Source: Oxalobacteraceae bacterium | GTDB taxonomy: Bacteria > Pseudomonadota > Gammaproteobacteria > Burkholderiales > Burkholderiaceae_D | Reading direction: 5' to 3' | Assembly: GCA_025352145.1 (NCBI GenBank) | Contig: JANXTY010000024.1 | Location: 1-57,383 of the forward strand | DNA length: 57,383 nt | Program-made: the position numbers and the translations under genes | In this document: in pieces, positions 55,295 to 57,383 of the stretch | How positions within the stretch are numbered: the first letter of the stretch is position 1 | How the letters are laid out: every line of letters begins with the position of its first letter | Notes under the pieces: generated by a model | Told to the model about the DNA's origin: nothing | What the model saw: the letters and a program-made list of their open reading frames with translations, nothing else | The model's database searches: none

Positions 55295-57383
55295 TTATTC
55301 GTTGACCTTAACCATGTCAGTGGGCAATTTCACGCCGCTGCCCACGATCTCTAATCCGGTGTTGGTTCCTGAGATATTTGCCGTGGCATTCACTGCCGTT
55401 GCCAGTTGGTTACGCATTGCCAATTGAATGTTGGTTTGTGAAGAAGGTAGCTTTGCCTCGATCACTGCCATGACATTTTGAACTGTCGTAGACGGTCTGC
55501 CTGCAACCAACGTCAGCGCAGTGGCATTACCCGCTGCCTGATTGAAACTATAATTGGGTGCCGTTAACCCATTACCGTCTATGCTGTACAAACCAGGTAG
55601 AGTGGTCTTGCCTGCGTTGGTGGTCCAAGTAAGCGTGCCCCTTGTCGCACTCGCCAGCGTATCGTCGAGGATAAATCCGGTCACTGTGCCAGTAAATACG
55701 TTACCCAAAGTTTGCCCGAACATGATGCTAGCGGGTACCGCCGTATAAGTGAGCATCGCCGAAGTAATATTGGCCGTAAGGCCTGTTGGTTGCGTCAGCG
55801 TGTAATTACCTGCTGCGGCACCACCCAAGCTGTTTGTCGCCGTCACGGTAACTTGTGCGCCGACATTCTTCGATACGAATGCGCCCGCCTGGCTCAGTGT
55901 GACAGTATCGCTGCCGAGCACACCGGCAAGCATGCCGCCCGACAACGTTGCCGCCGTTGTGTTGTCATACACTTTGTTGTTGGCGGTCTCGCCAATCACA
56001 GTCAGATTGGCCGGTGTGATGTTGGCCGTCAATCCGGTTGGTTGCACGACGGTATAGTTGCCGGCATCAGCCCCGCTGATCGTATAGCCATTGACGCTGA
56101 CGGCTTTATTAGCGCCAACGTTCTTGGTACCAAAAGTTCCGCTGCCCCTGCCACCCAGAATAACAGTATCGCTCCCCAGAACAGCGGCCGTCGCACTGCC
56201 GCCCAGTGTCGCGACAGTCGTCGTGTCATAGACTTTGTTATTTGCCGTGACACCACCAATAACAAGATTAGCGGCAGTAATATTAGCGCTCACGGTAGTT
56301 GCGGCCAGCGCATAATTGCCAGCGTCAGGACCGCTAATACTATAACCACTGACGGTAACGGCTTTGCCCGTGCCAACATTTTTATCACCAAATACGCCAC
56401 TGCCACTGCCACTCAAGGTGACACTATCACTACCTAGAGCGGTGATCTTCGCGCTGCCTCCCAAGGTCGCCGCTACCGTCGTGTCATAGACTTTGTTGTT
56501 CGCCGTGACGCCGCTAATGGCAAGATTGGCCGCACTGATGTTAGCCGTCAAACCGGTCGGCAGAATGACAGTGTAGTTGCTTGCATCGCTACCACTCAGA
56601 GCATAGCCGGTGGCAGTCACCGCTTTGCCGGTGCCGACATTTTTATCGTTGAATACGCCGCTACCGCTGCCGCTAACCGTGACGTTATCGGTGCCCAAAG
56701 CGGTAACAGTCACATTCCCACCTAACGTCGCAGCAAGCGTTGCATCATAGGCTTTGTTGTTGGCAATAACACCGCTGATGGCGAGGTTGGCTGGCGTAAT
56801 GTTGGCGGTCACGCCAACAGGTTGCGCCACGCTATAGTTGCCTGCATCGGTACCGCTGATCGTGTAGCCGCTAACGGTCACGGCTTTGCCCGTACCCACA
56901 TTTTTGTTGCCAAAGACGCCGCTGCCACTGCCGCCCAGCGTAACGCTGTCGCTCCCCAAAACAGCCATAGTCGCGCTGCCGCCCAAGGTCGCCGCAACCG
57001 TCGTGTCATACACTTTGTTATTCGCCGTTACGCCGCTGATGGCGAGGTTGGCAGCGCTAATATTGGCAGTCACACCCACGGGAGAAACCAAGGTGTAATT
57101 ACCTGCATCGGCACCGCTGATGGTGTAGCCGCTAACGGTCACGGCTTTGCCAGCACCCACATTTTTGTTGCCGAATACACCGCTGCCAACACCGCCCAAA
57201 GTGATGCTGTCGCTACCTAGCGCAGTAATCGTCGCGCTACCGCCCAAAGTCGCCGCGACCGTCGTGTCATACACTTTGTTGTTCGCCGTTACACCGGTCA
57301 CATTCAGATTGGCAGCGCTGATATTGGCCGTCACGCCGGTAGGTTGTACAACCGTATAATTGCCTGCATCGGTGCCGCTGATG
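55295..57383 (-). CDS. TpsA filamentous exoprotein, C-terminal part with YDG repeats (partial)
   Basis: The frame is open past the right window edge, so the N-terminus with its TPS secretion domain is not visible. The visible 695 or so residues contain at least six YDG-type domains of about 87 residues, each with ANNKVYDTT, ATLGGSA, LGSDSVTL, NKNVG and GYTISG.DAGNYT. An MBG-like domain (VFTGTVTGFILDDTLASATR, TTNAGKTTLPGLYSIDGNGL) and a unique end (TDMVKVNE) follow. YDG and MBG domains form the stalks of filamentous haemagglutinin-like adhesins. The TpsB gene lies 114 bases downstream on the same strand, the usual order of a two-partner secretion operon. Surface adhesion is the likely role. 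Confidence 0.9.
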   Translation of the reverse strand, partial: ISGTDAGNYTVVQPTGVTANISAANLNVTGVTANNKVYDTTVAATLGGSATITALGSDSITLGGVGSGVFGNKNVGAGKAVTVSGYTISGADAGNYTLVSPVGVTANISAANLAISGVTANNKVYDTTVAATLGGSATMAVLGSDSVTLGGSGSGVFGNKNVGTGKAVTVSGYTISGTDAGNYSVAQPVGVTANITPANLAISGVIANNKAYDATLAATLGGNVTVTALGTDNVTVSGSGSGVFNDKNVGTGKAVTATGYALSGSDASNYTVILPTGLTANISAANLAISGVTANNKVYDTTVAATLGGSAKITALGSDSVTLSGSGSGVFGDKNVGTGKAVTVSGYSISGPDAGNYALAATTVSANITAANLVIGGVTANNKVYDTTTVATLGGSATAAVLGSDTVILGGRGSGTFGTKNVGANKAVSVNGYTISGADAGNYTVVQPTGLTANITPANLTVIGETANNKVYDNTTAATLSGGMLAGVLGSDTVTLSQAGAFVSKNVGAQVTVTATNSLGGAAAGNYTLTQPTGLTANITSAMLTYTAVPASIMFGQTLGNVFTGTVTGFILDDTLASATRGTLTWTTNAGKTTLPGLYSIDGNGLTAPNYSFNQAAGNATALTLVAGRPSTTVQNVMAVIEAKLPSSQTNIQLAMRNQLATAVNATANISGTNTGLEIVGSGVKLPTDMVKVNE

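Noticed and set aside
55712-57359. Plus-strand repeats with Ala/Val-rich frames, possible CRISPR-like spacing
   Set aside because: The repeats of about 261 bp are the coding repeats of the YDG domains on the minus strand. There are no short repeats with unique spacers and no cas genes.

Overview
The window looks like a chromosomal segment of a Betaproteobacterium in the Burkholderiales, most like the Oxalobacteraceae (Undibacterium, Herminiimonas or Glaciimonas type). The reasons are moderate GC, a glnE / yhdP / nitrilase cluster, a full ybgC-tolQRAB-pal-cpoB operon, and large TonB-dependent receptors of the kind used by freshwater and soil polysaccharide degraders. The taxonomic placement is an inference from gene content.

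Layout. Bases 1-22,540 are accessory. They hold an IS4-type transposase fragment fused to a truncated GH27 alpha-galactosidase, a LamG lipoprotein, and a minus-strand run of GH3 beta-glucosidase, TonB-dependent receptor, GH35 beta-galactosidase and GH31-PA14 alpha-xylosidase. That gene set matches the xyloglucan utilisation locus known from Cellvibrio japonicus (xyl31A, bgl35A, receptor). A chemoreceptor, an astE homologue, an AraC regulator, an internally deleted TonB receptor, a broken GntR/FCD regulator, a secreted GH9 endoglucanase with a CBM2, and fused IS3 and IS110 remnants follow. This region ends at the 3' side of tRNA-Arg(UCU). Two near-identical LacI-type operators lie upstream of the receptor and of the GH9 gene, which suggests one regulon: GH9 cuts the backbone outside, the receptor imports oligosaccharides, and GH31, GH35 and GH3 trim side chains and backbone in the periplasm.

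Bases 22,542-28,440 carry tRNA-Arg and tRNA-Pro and the Tol-Pal envelope operon. Bases 28,584-35,167 form a second sugar locus: GH2 enzyme, glucarate dehydratase, LacI regulator, L-rhamnose mutarotase. Next come an M29-like aminopeptidase and a giant membrane-anchored coiled-coil protein (1,674 residues) that I cannot assign to a family. Its core is built from 98- and 119-residue units arranged as a 98-98-119 super-repeat, all exact multiples of seven. This is the most striking unexplained object in the window.

Bases 42,161-51,975 hold a SRPBCC protein and housekeeping genes serB, nitrilase, yhdP and glnE. Bases 52,049-57,383 hold a sulfotransferase and a two-partner secretion pair: a TpsB transporter with a duplicated POTRA domain and the C-terminal end of a TpsA exoprotein with 87-residue YDG repeats, cut by the window edge.

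The accessory left third is rich in deletion scars: at least four chimeric or internally deleted genes, plus short remnants of a WYL regulator and insertion sequences.
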